Below are positions 54,501-64,000 of a stretch of 64,000 bases of DNA, in pieces. The notes under the pieces are model-generated. The model worked only from the letters and a program-made list of their open reading frames with translations, was not told the origin of the DNA and made no database searches. Each line of letters starts with the position of its first letter. The first letter of the stretch is position 1. The translations under genes were made by a program, and so were the position numbers. Origin of the DNA: Trichormus sp. NMC-1 (GTDB lineage: Bacteria > Cyanobacteriota > Cyanobacteriia > Cyanobacteriales > Nostocaceae); NCBI RefSeq assembly GCF_001858025.1, contig NZ_LZQD01000006.1, positions 70,232 through 134,231 on the forward strand, read 5' to 3'.

Positions 54501-56563
54501 AAATTGCTGTAGCTATTATGAGTATTTTGGGTATTTCTGCTAGTGTCTTAGGTGGTTTTGCCTATTTCCAAAAACAAACAGCCCAGTTTCGAGAAATTTC
54601 CGCTTTAAATTCTTCATCAGCAGCATTATTACTATCTAATCAACAATTAGAGTCTGTAATTGCTAGTGTGAAAGCTGGAAGAGAATTTAAACAAGTTTTT
54701 GCACCGGGGAAGGATATTCAACTAGCAACTGTAGCAACTTTGCAACAAGCTATTCAGCAAACTCAAGAAGTCAATCGTTTACAAGGTCATAGTCAACAAG
54801 TCAATGCAATTAAGTTTAGTCCCAATGGTAAAATATTGGCTTCTGCAAGTGATGACAGAACAGTAAAAATTTGGGATTTTCAAGGAAAGTTAATTACAAC
54901 TATTACAGAATTTGAAAATAGAATTACAGCCATTGATTTTAGTCCCAATGGTAAAATATTGGCTGTTAGTGCAGGTAATAATATCAAAATCTACACGCTT
55001 GATGGTAAGTTAATTTATGATTTAGTTGGACACAAGGATAATATTACTGATATTAACTTTAGTCATAATGGTAAATTTATTGTTTCTAGTAGTTTAGATA
55101 AGACAATAAACTTATGGCGCATTGATGGTACTTTAATCAAGACATGGAATGCTGATAATGGCTGGGTAAATACCGTTAGTTTTAGTCCTGATGATCAAAT
55201 TATTGCTTCCGGTGGTGAAGATAATTTAGTGAAAATTTGGAAAACTGAAGATGGTAAATTAATTAAAACTTTATCTGGACATCAATCACGTATTACTAAA
55301 GTTAAATTTAGCAAGAATGGTAAATTTATCGCTTCTGCTAGTGGTGATAAAACTATTAAACTGTGGAATTATAAAGGTGAATTATTACAAACTTTAGCAG
55401 AACACAGCGAACAAATAAACAGTATCAACTTTAGTCCAAATAATCAAATAATCGCTTCTGCATCTGCTGATAATACTATTAAACTTTGGCGTTTAGATGG
55501 TAGTTTATTAACTACTTTGAAAGGTCATGGAGAACAAGTTAGAGATGTGAGTTTTAGCCCAGATGGTAAATTTGTCGCTTCTGCAAGTGCTGATAAAACT
55601 ATTAAATTATGGCAAGTAACAGTTAATCCACCTCAATTAGAGGATATTAATAGTGTAGCTATTAGTAAAGATAAAATATTTGCTGCTGGTTGGGATGGAA
55701 AAGTTAGCATTCGGCAAAAAAATCAGCTTACTAAATTTCAAGCACATAAAGATATTATCAATGCTTTAACTTTTAGTCCTGATGATCAAATATTAGTAAC
55801 AGCAAGTGCTGATAAAAGTATTAAAATTTGGAATTCTCAAAACTATCAACTCCTGAAAACAATCACAGGACATCAAAACCGAGTTACAAGTATTAGCATT
55901 AGTCCAGATAATCAAATGCTTGCTTCTGGTAGCGCTGATAAAACCATTAAACTTTGGCGTTTAACAGATGGTAAATTATTAAAAACTTTCACAAGACATA
56001 CTGATGAAGTGACAAGTGTTGATTTTAGTCCTGAGAGTCAAATCATAGCTTCTGGAAGTTCCGATAATACAGTAAAACTTTGGCGAATAAATGGTACTTT
56101 AGTTAAAGATTTTACAGGACATGGTTTAGCTATTTCATCCGTGAAATTTAGTCCTGATGGAAAAATTATTGCGTCTGCTAGTTGGGATAATAATATCAAA
56201 CTTTGGAATGTAAATACAGGGGAATTAATTCATACTCTCACAGGACATAATGACGGAGTAACTAGTCTCAGTTTCACTACTGATAGTCAGATTTTAGCTT
56301 CTGGAAGTGCTGACCATACTATCAAATTATGGAACGTAAAAACGGGTACTTTAATCAACACATTATTAGGATATGCAAATCAAGTTAACAGCGTTAGTTT
56401 CAGTCCTGACAGCAAAATTTTGATAAGTGGTGGTAAAAATGCTGGGGTGATGTTGTGGGATTTGGATTTAGATTATTTACTGAAAAAGGGGTGTGCAGAA
56501 ATAACAAACTATCTGCAAAATAATCGCAATGTGAGAGAAGATGAACGTCATATTTGCAATTAA
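51539..56563 (+). CDS. Caspase-like peptidase / STAND NTPase / 14 WD40 repeats
   Basis: 1674 residues. Residues 1-300 form a caspase-family (C14) domain with the His in CYFSGHGI (about 107) and the Cys in LDACHSGG (about 157). A second degenerate alpha/beta region follows to about 520. [16 protein letters not shown] leads into a STAND ATPase with P-loop [15 protein letters not shown] (about 558-572) and Walker [13 protein letters not shown] single membrane-like helix lies at about 990-1012. From about 1078 there are 14 WD40 units, consistent with two seven-bladed propellers; blade 8 is degenerate. Such proteins are thought to sense a ligand through WD40 and activate proteolysis; the trigger and target are unknown. 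Confidence 0.92.
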   Translation: MCPRGVATSQSNQVQKTITAKLWLLLVGVNQYQDQQLPSLRYSAVDCQGLAEALTSATQQQFSQTEVVILHDFTQQLPLLATVTASLKKITTTAQPLDTILCYFSGHGIINPETQEAFLCLADTHKDNIQNTGLAVKELLQILGSSQAENQLIWLDACHSGGMTLRGVNPTPQLVEILQQRAAKSKGFYALLSCDSNQQSWEFSELGHGVFTYYLIEALKGKSANAQGLISADGIYNYVFHQTLQYIDKINQQLRLINQQKRGKGETQLFSEYPLQTPKRIVESVGELILGRIPEIPASYPARTALVIEGSSHSQMTLYFSKILASAGNFELQYLPRAVTITSQDVQTEIQEFLNSTSEQQRTALLYLRGRLEKTSTGEAALILLKEICLSRSWLRQQLRHSQVTQQIIILDCPETAISAIQEWVEDLQIGTTKGQCIIAANSPKNNSEQFTEALITTLKSASQPAGLSVAGWITQLQVYLAGSINLQIWLSGTQGVIEIIPAISGTSTHKTGLDLKICPYRGLRAFGEEDAQFFYGRESLTQQLINELAHKSFLAVVGASGSGKSSVVQAGLIAKLRLGKQLPGSDDWLIKSLRPGSRPLQTLSQKLANVKTTENESFNSPHLLLEGVLYQGVEGFVYWLRNRIEPIIVLVIDQFEELFTLAPSEDRNRFLELILGALKYAPDRFKLVITLRADFIAPCLEVAELANLLQNSSVLVTPKLSDDDYRRVIVNPAEQVGLKVETGLVEILLQELNHSAGDLPLLEFVLEQLWEFRQEGELTLKAYQQQVAGIKGALEKKAQAVYESLDQPAQECTRWIFLSLTQLGEGTEDTRRRVLKSELVVKKYPEELIERTLQVLTTAKLVVVNLEEEIGTVKGTEIQPLPPTGLVTIEVVHEILIRHWSTLRWWLEENRSKLRSQRQIEQAASLWKHHHEQADFLLQGIRLAEAEEIYIKYTDELSADIQNFIAACLEAREKQQLEQKKRLRQAQIAVAIMSILGISASVLGGFAYFQKQTAQFREISALNSSSAALLLSNQQLESVIASVKAGREFKQVFAPGKDIQLATVATLQQAIQQTQEVNRLQGHSQQVNAIKFSPNGKILASASDDRTVKIWDFQGKLITTITEFENRITAIDFSPNGKILAVSAGNNIKIYTLDGKLIYDLVGHKDNITDINFSHNGKFIVSSSLDKTINLWRIDGTLIKTWNADNGWVNTVSFSPDDQIIASGGEDNLVKIWKTEDGKLIKTLSGHQSRITKVKFSKNGKFIASASGDKTIKLWNYKGELLQTLAEHSEQINSINFSPNNQIIASASADNTIKLWRLDGSLLTTLKGHGEQVRDVSFSPDGKFVASASADKTIKLWQVTVNPPQLEDINSVAISKDKIFAAGWDGKVSIRQKNQLTKFQAHKDIINALTFSPDDQILVTASADKSIKIWNSQNYQLLKTITGHQNRVTSISISPDNQMLASGSADKTIKLWRLTDGKLLKTFTRHTDEVTSVDFSPESQIIASGSSDNTVKLWRINGTLVKDFTGHGLAISSVKFSPDGKIIASASWDNNIKLWNVNTGELIHTLTGHNDGVTSLSFTTDSQILASGSADHTIKLWNVKTGTLINTLLGYANQVNSVSFSPDSKILISGGKNAGVMLWDLDLDYLLKKGCAEITNYLQNNRNVREDERHICN

Positions 56564-56616
56564 TTTAGGACTTACGCAAAAACTCTGCTAAAGTCTACGG
56601 TTTTTCTACACCTGCT

Positions 56617-58233
56617 CTAAAAATTAAAAGTTGTCCTCAACACCCCCACAAAAATATCATTATTTGCCGAAACATGACCAGGGTCAGTAACAATAAAAAA
56701 TCCAGGAGTAATTGCTATATTATCATTAACTAAATAACGATAAAAAACCTCATAATGTGTAGAATTACCACTATCAACATTAGCAATTAAAGAACCATCG
56801 TTCAACTTCAACGGTTGACCATATATCAAACCCAATAAATCACCTTTTCTCCCAAAAGGATCATATAAACCTACAGAAGCCTGGTAAGTACTGCTAAGAG
56901 CAACCGCATCTGATTTGACGAAATCAGTAACTACTGCACCCCCCCATAAACTCAAAACCACATTATCACTTACTTGCCATTTCATACTCGCATTCACAGC
57001 ATGAATTTGAGCAGGCTCATTTAATCCTCCAGATGTATCTGCGTTACCACTACCTGTCCCAGTATCTAATTGACCATCACTAGCATAAGCATTTACATAA
57101 GCTAAACCAGTAATTAAAGAAGAGGTTGGTTTATATAAAAGTTGCACTCCTAAAGCACTATGATCTGCACCAAATACACCTTCATTAGTGTTGTTACTAT
57201 TTCTGGTTCCGTAAGCAAATTGCAACCGCATTTTATCAGACATCAACCAATCAAAACCTACCCCAGCATCAAGACTACCAATTCTCAACAAAGAAGTTGA
57301 ACCAGCAAAGGAAGAAATCGCTCCTTGTCCTGCATTAGCGTAGGGAGAATTAACGCTGAGAACACTACTCAGACTAAATCCTACAGGTCTAAAGGTGAAA
57401 ACTACTTTATCGCCTAATCCTGCTATCCTATATTCTAAAGAATCTAATTTTACCTGATTATCATAATCTGCTTGCCAAGCCAACCTGGCCATATTCGTAT
57501 TAAAAGCTTGAGGATTACCAAAGCTATCACCAGTACTATTTCCTGAAGTTAACCCAATCCGAAAAACGTCTTTACCATTAAAAGAAGAAATTAATTGTAA
57601 CTGAGTTAATTGTGTGAGAATTGTGTTAGCTTCACCATTACCTGGAGGCGCACCACCTGAACCTGTGGCTAGTCCGAATATAACTTGTCCAGCTAATTTA
57701 GCAGTAGTAGAAAACTGTTGTGATTCTATATTAGCATTTCGTGCTTCTAAATTATCAATTCTTCCTCTTAAAACAGATAATTCTCCAGCAAATTCTGCTT
57801 GTAACTTCTGGATTTTTTCTAAATCTTCTTTGCTCACACCATTTGATAAACCCCCAGCAGATAATTCATCAATTTTCTGCATGACAGCTTGTAAACCTGC
57901 GGCAAATTCATAACGACTGATGGAACGATTACCTTTAAATGTACCATCAGGATAACTAGCAATCACACCATAACGTTCTACTAAAGATTTCAAGGCTGTA
58001 AATGCCCAATCACTCGTTTGTACATCAGATAATTGTGAAACTGATGTTACGCGATTGCTACTTTCAGATGCTGCTGGTGTTTGAGATATATCGAAATTTT
58101 CAGGTTCTTCTAGAAAAATTAATTGTGAGTTTTGTGAATTATTAGCCTGTTCAATATTATCTGCAAAAGCGGGTAAATTTAAAGAAATTAATACCACTCC
58201 AGATAGAAGCAATAAATTTTTTGCACCCATCAT
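56617..58233 (-). CDS. SLH-domain OprB-type outer-membrane porin
   Basis: 538 residues. The signal peptide ends NLPAFADNI. One SLH domain (VTSVSQLSDVQTSDWAFTALKSLVERYGVIASYPDGTFKG, about residues 62-120) binds the pyruvylated cell-wall polymer. A coiled coil (EDLEKIQKLQAEFAGELSVLRGRIDNLEARN) follows, then an OprB barrel ending with Phe (VGVLRTTFNF). This is the major cyanobacterial porin type, implicated in iron or small-solute uptake. It serves as the intact reference for the truncated copy at 32931-33900. It lies downstream of the FecR gene with 32 bases between, a likely operon. Confidence 0.92.
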   Translation of the reverse strand: MMGAKNLLLLSGVVLISLNLPAFADNIEQANNSQNSQLIFLEEPENFDISQTPAASESSNRVTSVSQLSDVQTSDWAFTALKSLVERYGVIASYPDGTFKGNRSISRYEFAAGLQAVMQKIDELSAGGLSNGVSKEDLEKIQKLQAEFAGELSVLRGRIDNLEARNANIESQQFSTTAKLAGQVIFGLATGSGGAPPGNGEANTILTQLTQLQLISSFNGKDVFRIGLTSGNSTGDSFGNPQAFNTNMARLAWQADYDNQVKLDSLEYRIAGLGDKVVFTFRPVGFSLSSVLSVNSPYANAGQGAISSFAGSTSLLRIGSLDAGVGFDWLMSDKMRLQFAYGTRNSNNTNEGVFGADHSALGVQLLYKPTSSLITGLAYVNAYASDGQLDTGTGSGNADTSGGLNEPAQIHAVNASMKWQVSDNVVLSLWGGAVVTDFVKSDAVALSSTYQASVGLYDPFGRKGDLLGLIYGQPLKLNDGSLIANVDSGNSTHYEVFYRYLVNDNIAITPGFFIVTDPGHVSANNDIFVGVLRTTFNF

Positions 58234-58265
58234 GACTCCTCACATCTATATATAAAAAGAGAAAA

Positions 58266-59513
58266 TTAGCGATCGCGTGCTACCCCAGTTGTCAAAATAC
58301 CACTATAGGGAATTCCGTTTTTAAGTTCTTCCCCATTCACACCAAAAACATCAATTTGAGTGATTTCTCCATTAGCATTAATCACAGAACCGCTGCCATT
58401 ATTACCATTTAAGCCAGCCTTATTACTTACTCCCCTGTTACCGTCAATGTCAATATTGACAGTTTCTTTATCAAAATATACGGTAATGTTCTTAACAGCA
58501 TTGGGATTATTTTCAGGAATAAAAATTGCATTATTACCTTCTGTTCGGTAGACAGTTCCTTTAGTTACTTGTGGGTTATTAATTCTCACAGAACCTCGAA
58601 ACCGAGGATTTAAATCTCCTTCTGTTCCACCCAAAGCATCACTGAGAAAACTGTTAGTAAATCCTTGAATTCTTTTAGTTTGATTTCTCAAAGCTGCTAA
58701 AGTTTGAGTTCTCACAGCATTGATGGTTTCTTGAACTTTAGGCGCTTCTTGGGCAACTAAATTTTCTTGTCCTGGAGCCAAACCACTAGTCAAGTTAGTT
58801 GATTTATAAAATCCCTGTAAATCAAATTCCTGTACTTTTCCCACCAAACCATTTCTCACGGCTACAGTTTGACCACCTTTGAGAGCAACCGTTTTTTTAT
58901 CTTGTTGATCAGATATTGTAATATCTCCATCTGTGAGTGCAAAAACTTGTGTGTGATTATTTTGAGCATCATGAATCACCATCACTGCACTAGGTTTAAT
59001 AGCTGGTGAAAAGAGAGATGTTGGAGATAAAGATGGTTTGTTATCTTTAGTATTTATCGTATTTATGGCCAAAATACTAATTTTACTTTCTGGGGTTTCC
59101 ACTTCCGTTCCCACGCTACCCGGTGGACTCAAAATCAAAGCCGTGCCATTTTCTAGCTTGAAAATCATTTCATTCAAAGCAATTCGATTTGGCAATTGAA
59201 AACGGCGTACACCTGGCTCAAATCGAAAAATACTCCGTTGATCTACACGAATTAAAGATTTATCATTAAAGAATAATTGCGCCTCAGAACCAACTCCTGT
59301 TTTCACAGCATCACGGGGAACCATCACATCATTTAGTTCGGCTTTCCGTGGAGTTTTGTTTTGTAACAAAAGTTCAACTGTCTTAATCAATTTATAAAGT
59401 TCTGCACGGGTTAGCGGTTGGTCTTGGGTCGCCAGTACAGGAGTCATCCAAGACACTGCTAATAGACTGCTAACAACTAACTTCTGAGTTACTGATAACA
59501 TCTTATTGTCCAT
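58266..59513 (-). CDS. Secreted FecR-domain protein
   Basis: About 415 residues from MDNKMLSVTQK (GAGAGAA just upstream; a farther ATG at 59540 is less likely). The signal peptide ends PVLATQDQ. The FecR-like region (NDVMVPRDAVKTGVGSEAQLFFNDKSLIRVDQRSIFRFEPGVRRFQ ... GTALILSPPGSVGTEVETPE) covers about residues 60-170. The C-terminal half is Asn/Gly-rich. Unlike the membrane FecR anti-sigma sensor it has no evident transmembrane helix after the signal. The gene probably forms an operon with the porin. With the sigma-like gene 11 kb away it suggests an envelope-signalling set, by analogy only. Confidence 0.85.
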   Translation of the reverse strand: MDNKMLSVTQKLVVSSLLAVSWMTPVLATQDQPLTRAELYKLIKTVELLLQNKTPRKAELNDVMVPRDAVKTGVGSEAQLFFNDKSLIRVDQRSIFRFEPGVRRFQLPNRIALNEMIFKLENGTALILSPPGSVGTEVETPESKISILAINTINTKDNKPSLSPTSLFSPAIKPSAVMVIHDAQNNHTQVFALTDGDITISDQQDKKTVALKGGQTVAVRNGLVGKVQEFDLQGFYKSTNLTSGLAPGQENLVAQEAPKVQETINAVRTQTLAALRNQTKRIQGFTNSFLSDALGGTEGDLNPRFRGSVRINNPQVTKGTVYRTEGNNAIFIPENNPNAVKNITVYFDKETVNIDIDGNRGVSNKAGLNGNNGSGSVINANGEITQIDVFGVNGEELKNGIPYSGILTTGVARDR

Positions 59514-59648
59514 TTCTCTCCACTTGTTATCACTAAACATAACAATAGAGTATTTTGGACAGTATTTGTTCCGTAATTAAGTATTGAATAAATAACCCAA
59601 CAAGATGGAATTTGACGACTCGAATAAATCGCCAAATTTGACAAATCT

Positions 59649-60704
59649 TCACACTATAACTAAGTCGGCTTGTGCATCTTCCTCTGGTTCATAACCAGCT
59701 GCCAGTTTTTCCATTGCTTTATCAATTAAATCCAAACCTTGCTGCACTGTTTCTACTAAACTTAACTGTCCTCGCAACTCTGCTGCACCCATAAAACCTT
59801 TAGCATACCAAGTCATATGTTTACGAGCTTGACGCACACCTCTGTCGCCCTTATATTCCCATAAAGCATATAAATGTTCTCTGGCACATTCCAATCTTTG
59901 AATTGCATTTGGTGCCGGTAATAATTCCCCAGTTTTCAGGAAATGATCAACTTCACCTACCAAAAATGGATAACCTAAAGTTCCACGAGAACACATTACC
60001 CCATCTGCACCAGTTTCTTCTAAGCATTTCACTGCTGCTTCCACAGAGAAAATATCTCCATTACCAATTACGGGAATTGAAAGCACTTGCTTCACCCGTG
60101 CAATCCATTCCCAACGAGCGTTACCATTGTAACCTTGAGCGCGGGTACGTCCATGCACCGTAATCATTTTTGCGCCAGCATCTTCCATTCTTTTAGCAAA
60201 ATCCAGAATGGTAATTTCTTGATCATTCCAACCAATTCGGGTTTTGACGGTAACGGGAACATCAACAGCTTTCACAACTTCCCGCACAATTGCTTCTGCT
60301 ATTTCTGGTTGTCGCAATAAGGAAGAACCACCACCATTTTTAGTGATTTTATTAACTGGACAACCCATATTAATATCAACAGTATCTGCACCTTCAGCAA
60401 CTGCTTTTATTGCTGCTTCGGCGAGGAAATCTGGACGACAATCAAACAACTGAATGCTAATGGGGCGTTCGTTGGGATCTACCTCCATAATTATGGGTAA
60501 CTCCTTGACGTAGTGCAATCCTGTTGCATTCACCATTTCGGTATACATCATCGATTCTGGTGCATAACGACGCACTAAGCGACGAAATACCAAATCTGTC
60601 ACCCCCGATAACGGCGATTGCAACACACGGCTTTTAACCTCAAATGAGCCAATTTTTAGAGGTTGGGAGAGTCTAGCTTGGAGAGTGGGAGACAGGGAAA
60701 GCAT
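59649..60704 (-). CDS. dus: tRNA-dihydrouridine synthase
   Basis: 351 residues, DusB-like. The N-terminal TIM barrel has VLQSPLSGVTDLVFRRLVRRY (FMN-binding), YTEMVNATGL, DINMGCPVNKITKNGGGSSLL with the catalytic Cys, VTVKTRIGW, ITVHGRTRAQGY, VIGNGDIFS and MCSRGTLGYPF, followed by the helical tRNA-binding C-terminus. It reduces specific uridines in tRNA D-loops using FMN and NADPH. It lies just downstream of the small winged-helix gene, 13 bases apart, so cotranscription is likely. Confidence 0.94.
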   Translation of the reverse strand: MLSLSPTLQARLSQPLKIGSFEVKSRVLQSPLSGVTDLVFRRLVRRYAPESMMYTEMVNATGLHYVKELPIIMEVDPNERPISIQLFDCRPDFLAEAAIKAVAEGADTVDINMGCPVNKITKNGGGSSLLRQPEIAEAIVREVVKAVDVPVTVKTRIGWNDQEITILDFAKRMEDAGAKMITVHGRTRAQGYNGNARWEWIARVKQVLSIPVIGNGDIFSVEAAVKCLEETGADGVMCSRGTLGYPFLVGEVDHFLKTGELLPAPNAIQRLECAREHLYALWEYKGDRGVRQARKHMTWYAKGFMGAAELRGQLSLVETVQQGLDLIDKAMEKLAAGYEPEEDAQADLVIV

Positions 60705-60717
60705 ACAATTTTTGAAT

Positions 60718-61002
60718 TTAGTTTTTGAATACCATATCTTGATGATATTGATATTCCATCAGGATTTTAGTACCTGCTGGTGTCAAGTCCCAGCGATCGC
60801 GTGGTGAACCTGGTAATATGTGTCTTTCAAGCAAACCCTTAGCCACCAGATCCTTTAGTACCACCATCATGTCAGGTTCTCTGGGTACATCTAAGCGAGA
60901 AAGAGAATTGGCTAGTTCATACCAACTCCAATTACCCTGTCCTTTGGCCACTAATTTTATAAGTACTAATTCGAGTTGAGTTAATTGGATTGAGTTTTTC
61001 AT
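60718..61002 (-). CDS. Small winged-helix-like protein
   Basis: 94 residues from MKNSIQLTQLELVLIKLVAK; GGGAGGG six bases upstream fixes this start over the Met at 61017. Helical sequence, then DMMVVLKDLVAKGLLERHIL and RDRWDLTPAGTKIL, suggest a winged helix with a recognition helix and wing. Such small proteins act as transcription regulators or as phage-like modules; no target can be named. It lies directly upstream of the dihydrouridine synthase gene. Confidence 0.65.
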   Translation of the reverse strand: MKNSIQLTQLELVLIKLVAKGQGNWSWYELANSLSRLDVPREPDMMVVLKDLVAKGLLERHILPGSPRDRWDLTPAGTKILMEYQYHQDMVFKN

Positions 61003-61064
61003 GAATATCCCTCCCATCTTTAATTTTAAGAGGATTTGAGGCTAAAAAATAATATGTTTTGAGT

Positions 61065-61109
61065 ATTCAGGTAGAGGTTTTAGACAGACATTAAAAGCTC
61101 TACCTGAAT
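61065..61109. other. Long hairpin (18-base arms, 17 matched)
   Basis: ATTCAGGTAGAGGTTTTA and TAAAAGCTCTACCTGAAT pair around a nine-base loop. It lies 26 bases after the stop of the minus-strand gene ending at 61135, so it may be its terminator. Confidence 0.6.
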
Positions 61110-61134
61110 GCTTACGCCCTAGCAGAGCATCATT

Positions 61135-61548
61135 TTACAAAGTTATTTCCATAAATAACACGCCAGGCCCTTCCTTTAGCCCATAATCCTCTAGTGTTGC
61201 TGTGTGAGCATTATTCCAGAGTTCATAAGCCGCATCTGGATCATCTGGTTGTCCTGTTGGGTATCCAAGTTGTTTATACCTCAAGTACTCCCGGAGTTCA
61301 TGGGTATAGAAGCGGAGATCGACTGGTTCAGCTAAGATTTCATCTGCGGCTATTTTTCTTAATCTTTCTACCATTTTCATTTCTGCGTCACCAACAGGAT
61401 TAAACCTGCGGATATGGGATTCAACTATATCAGTACCCTTATTTGTGATTTTAACTTTTGTGTAATCGAGTTTCAGAATCTTACCACCAGCTTTTGATGG
61501 CGAGAAGGGTCTGCCGCTAATAGCACCTTTTTTCTGTATTTCCTTCAT
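61135..61548 (-). CDS. Unknown protein resembling a polymorphic-toxin C-terminal domain
   Basis: 137 residues. The C-terminal half reads VDLRFYTHELREYLRYKQLG then DAAYELWNNAHTATLEDYGL. This resembles the FYxHELxE ... AHxxxLxxYG motif I associate with toxin tips of RHS/WXG polymorphic toxins. The N-terminal part (GAISGRPFSPSKAGGKILKL) carries no signal, RHS or export domain. It could be a detached (orphan) toxin tip or an unrelated phage-derived domain. No obvious immunity gene is adjacent apart from the small winged-helix protein. Confidence 0.5.
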   Translation of the reverse strand: MKEIQKKGAISGRPFSPSKAGGKILKLDYTKVKITNKGTDIVESHIRRFNPVGDAEMKMVERLRKIAADEILAEPVDLRFYTHELREYLRYKQLGYPTGQPDDPDAAYELWNNAHTATLEDYGLKEGPGVLFMEITL

Positions 61549-61579
61549 ATAAATATTAACTTGTTACTTCCTTCCAACC

Positions 61580-61668
61580 TTAGAGGTTGTTTGAAAAGTA
61601 TCAAAATTGATCGAGATCCCCCCACCCCCCTTTCCAAGGCAGGCAAAAACTTTTCAAACATCCTCTTA
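61580..61668. mobile_element. TTAGAGGTTG-family MITE-like element
   Basis: Left AGAGGTTGTTTGAAAAGT and right ACTTTTCAAACATCCTCT-type ends match in about 17 of 18 positions over an 89-bp element. The middle is a C-tract (CCCCCCACCCCCC). Related to 49809-49920. Confidence 0.72.
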
Positions 61669-62196
61669 GTTCGTTAAAGCAGGGATGCCAAAGATTGCTC
61701 TTTAGATTTACTAAATATGCTGTCAGTTTTCACTCTGGATTGATTGCTGAGATTAGCTTTGTAGCTATCTTATCGCGTTGCTGTTTACCCCGGTGATTTG
61801 GGTTCTCTAAAACGCTAGTTTACTAGGTTTGCAAGCAGATACACTGTGCCATTAGCTTGCCCATAACCTCAATTTGACGGCAAATACGACTTTGAGATTA
61901 CGGTTCACCCCAATTCGTGAACGTATTAATTCTCCTACATTAGTCAGAGTGACAGCAAATTGATCCATGAACCAACTAAAAACAAACTTTAAAATTAACC
62001 GTCCTATTCAAGGTTCGGGAAACCACCCTTCATGGACTGGCTACACAAGTTCAGTATATATATCAGCATAACTTGCGGTTTCAAGCCCAGAAAAGCTAAA
62101 CCATGCTGAACGGACTGCTTTTTTGAATCAGTTAGTTCACGATTTAGTCCTTTATAATCCCATTCATTTGTAGTTATACGGAGTCAAAAAAATAAA
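61669..62196. other. Leader region of dnaK2
   Basis: About 530 bases without a supported gene. A TATAAT-like box occurs near 62152-62157, within the expected promoter zone of dnaK2. I saw no CIRCE inverted repeat and no clear -35. Confidence 0.4.
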
Positions 62197-64000
62197 ATGG
62201 CAAAAGTAGTTGGAATAGACTTAGGTACGACGAACTCCTGCGTAGCAGTGATGGAAGGTGGTAAACCCACTGTCATCGCCAATGCAGAAGGCTTTCGGAC
62301 AACACCATCAGTAGTCGCATTTGCCAAAAATGGCGATCGCTTGGTTGGTCAAATCGCCAAACGTCAAGCGGTGATGAACCCCGAAAATACCTTTTATTCG
62401 GTTAAACGCTTTATCGGTCGTCGTTATGACGAAGTGACCAAGGAAACTACAGAAGTATCTTACAAAGTCCTAGGTAGTGGCGGTAACGTTAAGCTAGACT
62501 CACCAGGCGCTGGCAAACAATTTTCTCCTGAAGAAATTTCTGCCCAAGTCCTCCGCAAACTAGTAGAAGACGCTAGTAAATATCTGGGTGAAACCGTTAC
62601 CCAAGCAGTAATCACCGTTCCTGCATATTTCAACGACTCCCAACGCCAAGCCACCAAAGACGCTGGTAAAATCGCTGGGGTTGAAGTTCTACGAATTATC
62701 AACGAACCCACAGCCGCTTCCTTGGCTTATGGCTTTGATAAAAAGAGCAACGAAACTATCCTCGTATTTGACCTTGGTGGTGGTACATTCGACGTATCCG
62801 TACTAGAAGTAGGCGATGGTGTATTTGAAGTACTAGCTACATCTGGAGATACTCACCTTGGTGGTGACGACTTCGATAAAAAAATAGTTGACTTCTTAGC
62901 TGAACAATTCAGAAAAGCCGAAGGTATTGACCTCCGCAAAGACAAACAAGCCTTACAACGTCTGACTGAAGCCGCAGAAAAAGCCAAAATTGAACTTTCT
63001 AGCGTTACCCAAGCAGAAATTAACTTACCATTTATCACCGCTACCCAGGATGGTCCCAAGCACCTGGATACAACTCTAACTCGCGCCACATTTGAAGAAC
63101 TTTGCTCCGACTTAATTGACCGTTGCCGCATCCCCGTAGAAAATGCTCTCAGAGATGCCAAGTTAAACAAGAGCAATATCGATGAAGTCGTGTTAGTAGG
63201 TGGTTCCACCCGTATTCCCGCAGTCCAAGAGGTAGTGAAGCGGGTATTAGGTAGAGAGCCTAACCAAACTGTTAACCCTGATGAAGTTGTAGCAGTTGGT
63301 GCAGCAATTCAAGCAGGTGTTCTAGCTGGTGACGTTACAGGTATCTTGTTGTTAGACGTATCACCACTATCCTTGGGTGTAGAAACCTTGGGTGGTGTGA
63401 TGACCAAGATTATTCCTCGCAACACCACAATTCCTACCAAAAAATCAGAAGTTTTCTCGACTGCTGTAGACGGTCAAACTAACGTAGAAATTCACGTCCT
63501 CCAAGGGGAACGGGAATTCTCAAATGATAACAAGAGTTTGGGAACCTTCCGTTTAGATGGTATTCCCCCCGCACCTCGTGGCGTACCTCAAATTGAAGTT
63601 ACCTTTGACATTGACGCAAACGGTATCCTCAACGTCACCGCTAAGGATAAAGGCACTGGTAAAGAACAATCTATCAGCATTACTGGCGCTTCTACCTTGG
63701 ATAAAAACGACGTTGACCGCATGGTGCGCGAAGCCGAACAAAACGCTTCTAGCGACAAAGAACGGCGTGAGAAGATTGAACGTAAGAACCAAGCCGACTC
63801 TTTAGCATACCAAGCTGAAAAGCAGTTGCAAGAATTGGGTGATAAAGTTCCCGAAGCTGATAAAACCAAAATCGAAGGTTTGGTAAAAGAACTGCGAGAT
63901 GCAGTAGCTAAGGAAGATGATGAGCAAATCAAGAAGCTGACACCAGAATTGCAACAAGCATTGTTTGCTGTTGGTAGCAACATCTATCAACAAGCTGGTG
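62197..64000 (+). CDS. dnaK: Hsp70 chaperone DnaK (DnaK2-like), 3' end outside window
   Basis: 601 residues are visible and the frame runs off the right edge. [67 protein letters not shown] and the substrate domain ([15 protein letters not shown]) are all present. The GTTNSC start and the conventional helical lid match the main stress-inducible housekeeping DnaK2. It is clearly distinct from the charged-tail DnaK3 at 37152-39212. It assists folding with DnaJ and GrpE in the cytoplasm. Only the C-terminal end is not seen. Confidence 0.96.
   Translation, partial: MAKVVGIDLGTTNSCVAVMEGGKPTVIANAEGFRTTPSVVAFAKNGDRLVGQIAKRQAVMNPENTFYSVKRFIGRRYDEVTKETTEVSYKVLGSGGNVKLDSPGAGKQFSPEEISAQVLRKLVEDASKYLGETVTQAVITVPAYFNDSQRQATKDAGKIAGVEVLRIINEPTAASLAYGFDKKSNETILVFDLGGGTFDVSVLEVGDGVFEVLATSGDTHLGGDDFDKKIVDFLAEQFRKAEGIDLRKDKQALQRLTEAAEKAKIELSSVTQAEINLPFITATQDGPKHLDTTLTRATFEELCSDLIDRCRIPVENALRDAKLNKSNIDEVVLVGGSTRIPAVQEVVKRVLGREPNQTVNPDEVVAVGAAIQAGVLAGDVTGILLLDVSPLSLGVETLGGVMTKIIPRNTTIPTKKSEVFSTAVDGQTNVEIHVLQGEREFSNDNKSLGTFRLDGIPPAPRGVPQIEVTFDIDANGILNVTAKDKGTGKEQSISITGASTLDKNDVDRMVREAEQNASSDKERREKIERKNQADSLAYQAEKQLQELGDKVPEADKTKIEGLVKELRDAVAKEDDEQIKKLTPELQQALFAVGSNIYQQAG

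Noticed and set aside
61900-62196. CIRCE (HrcA) operator before dnaK2
   Set aside because: No inverted repeat with GCACTC/GAGTGC-type arms could be found.

Overview
The window looks like chromosome of a filamentous, probably heterocystous cyanobacterium (Nostocales; Nostoc/Anabaena-like). The evidence is an AT-rich background with frequent HIP1 octamers (GCGATCGC), a high-light-inducible protein, the dnaK3-dnaJ pair plus a second dnaK, ClpC, OprB-type SLH porins, DUF1822 and DUF3143 proteins, a cyanobacterial exosortase-type sorting tail, many heptanucleotide tandem repeats, and a CRISPR repeat ending in GATTGAAAC. No rRNA or tRNA gene was seen.

Layout. 1-5.5 kb: 3' end of cytochrome oxidase subunit III, a MazF-like toxin-antitoxin pair, a membrane protein, a WD40 protein, an Hli protein and alanine dehydrogenase. 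5.65-9.0 kb: a CRISPR array of 38 repeats with a clear leader promoter, then a small gene and one stranded repeat; no cas genes are present. 9-24.6 kb: mixed small genes, hisS, an exported protein with a sorting tail, an aldehyde dehydrogenase / ICL-PEPM / alpha-beta hydrolase neighbourhood, two convergent Gfo/Idh/MocA oxidoreductases, a two-gene HNH unit, a probable proteasome-like Ntn hydrolase and a second MazF-type pair. 24.7-31.7 kb: clpC, rimI and the lysA-cdaA-uppS operon.

32.9-35.9 kb is the most unusual stretch: a decayed class II lanthipeptide locus. It holds two lanM pieces, an ABC-exporter tail, a mersacidin-type leader peptide without its core and a HlyD tail. A 195-bp inverted-repeat element sits inside it, and it abuts a porin gene that has lost its 5' part. 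36-46 kb holds dnaJ/dnaK3, an M28 peptidase, an NTF2-like protein, two more Gfo/Idh/MocA proteins and comM.

45.4-59.5 kb looks like a signalling/envelope neighbourhood: a sigma-70-like factor with DUF1822, two small secreted proteins, a polysaccharide deacetylase, a 1674-residue caspase-STAND-WD40 protein, an SLH/OprB porin and a FecR-domain protein. 59.6-64 kb: a tRNA-dihydrouridine synthase, a winged-helix protein, a protein with a toxin-tail-like motif and the 5' part of dnaK2.

The gaps are dominated by small repeats: at least four inverted-repeat mini-elements, several of which carry heptamer arrays inside them; a palindrome family, one copy of which is translated inside lysA; and a perfect 43-copy heptamer array. 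Two mini-element ends also form the stop codons of neighbouring genes.
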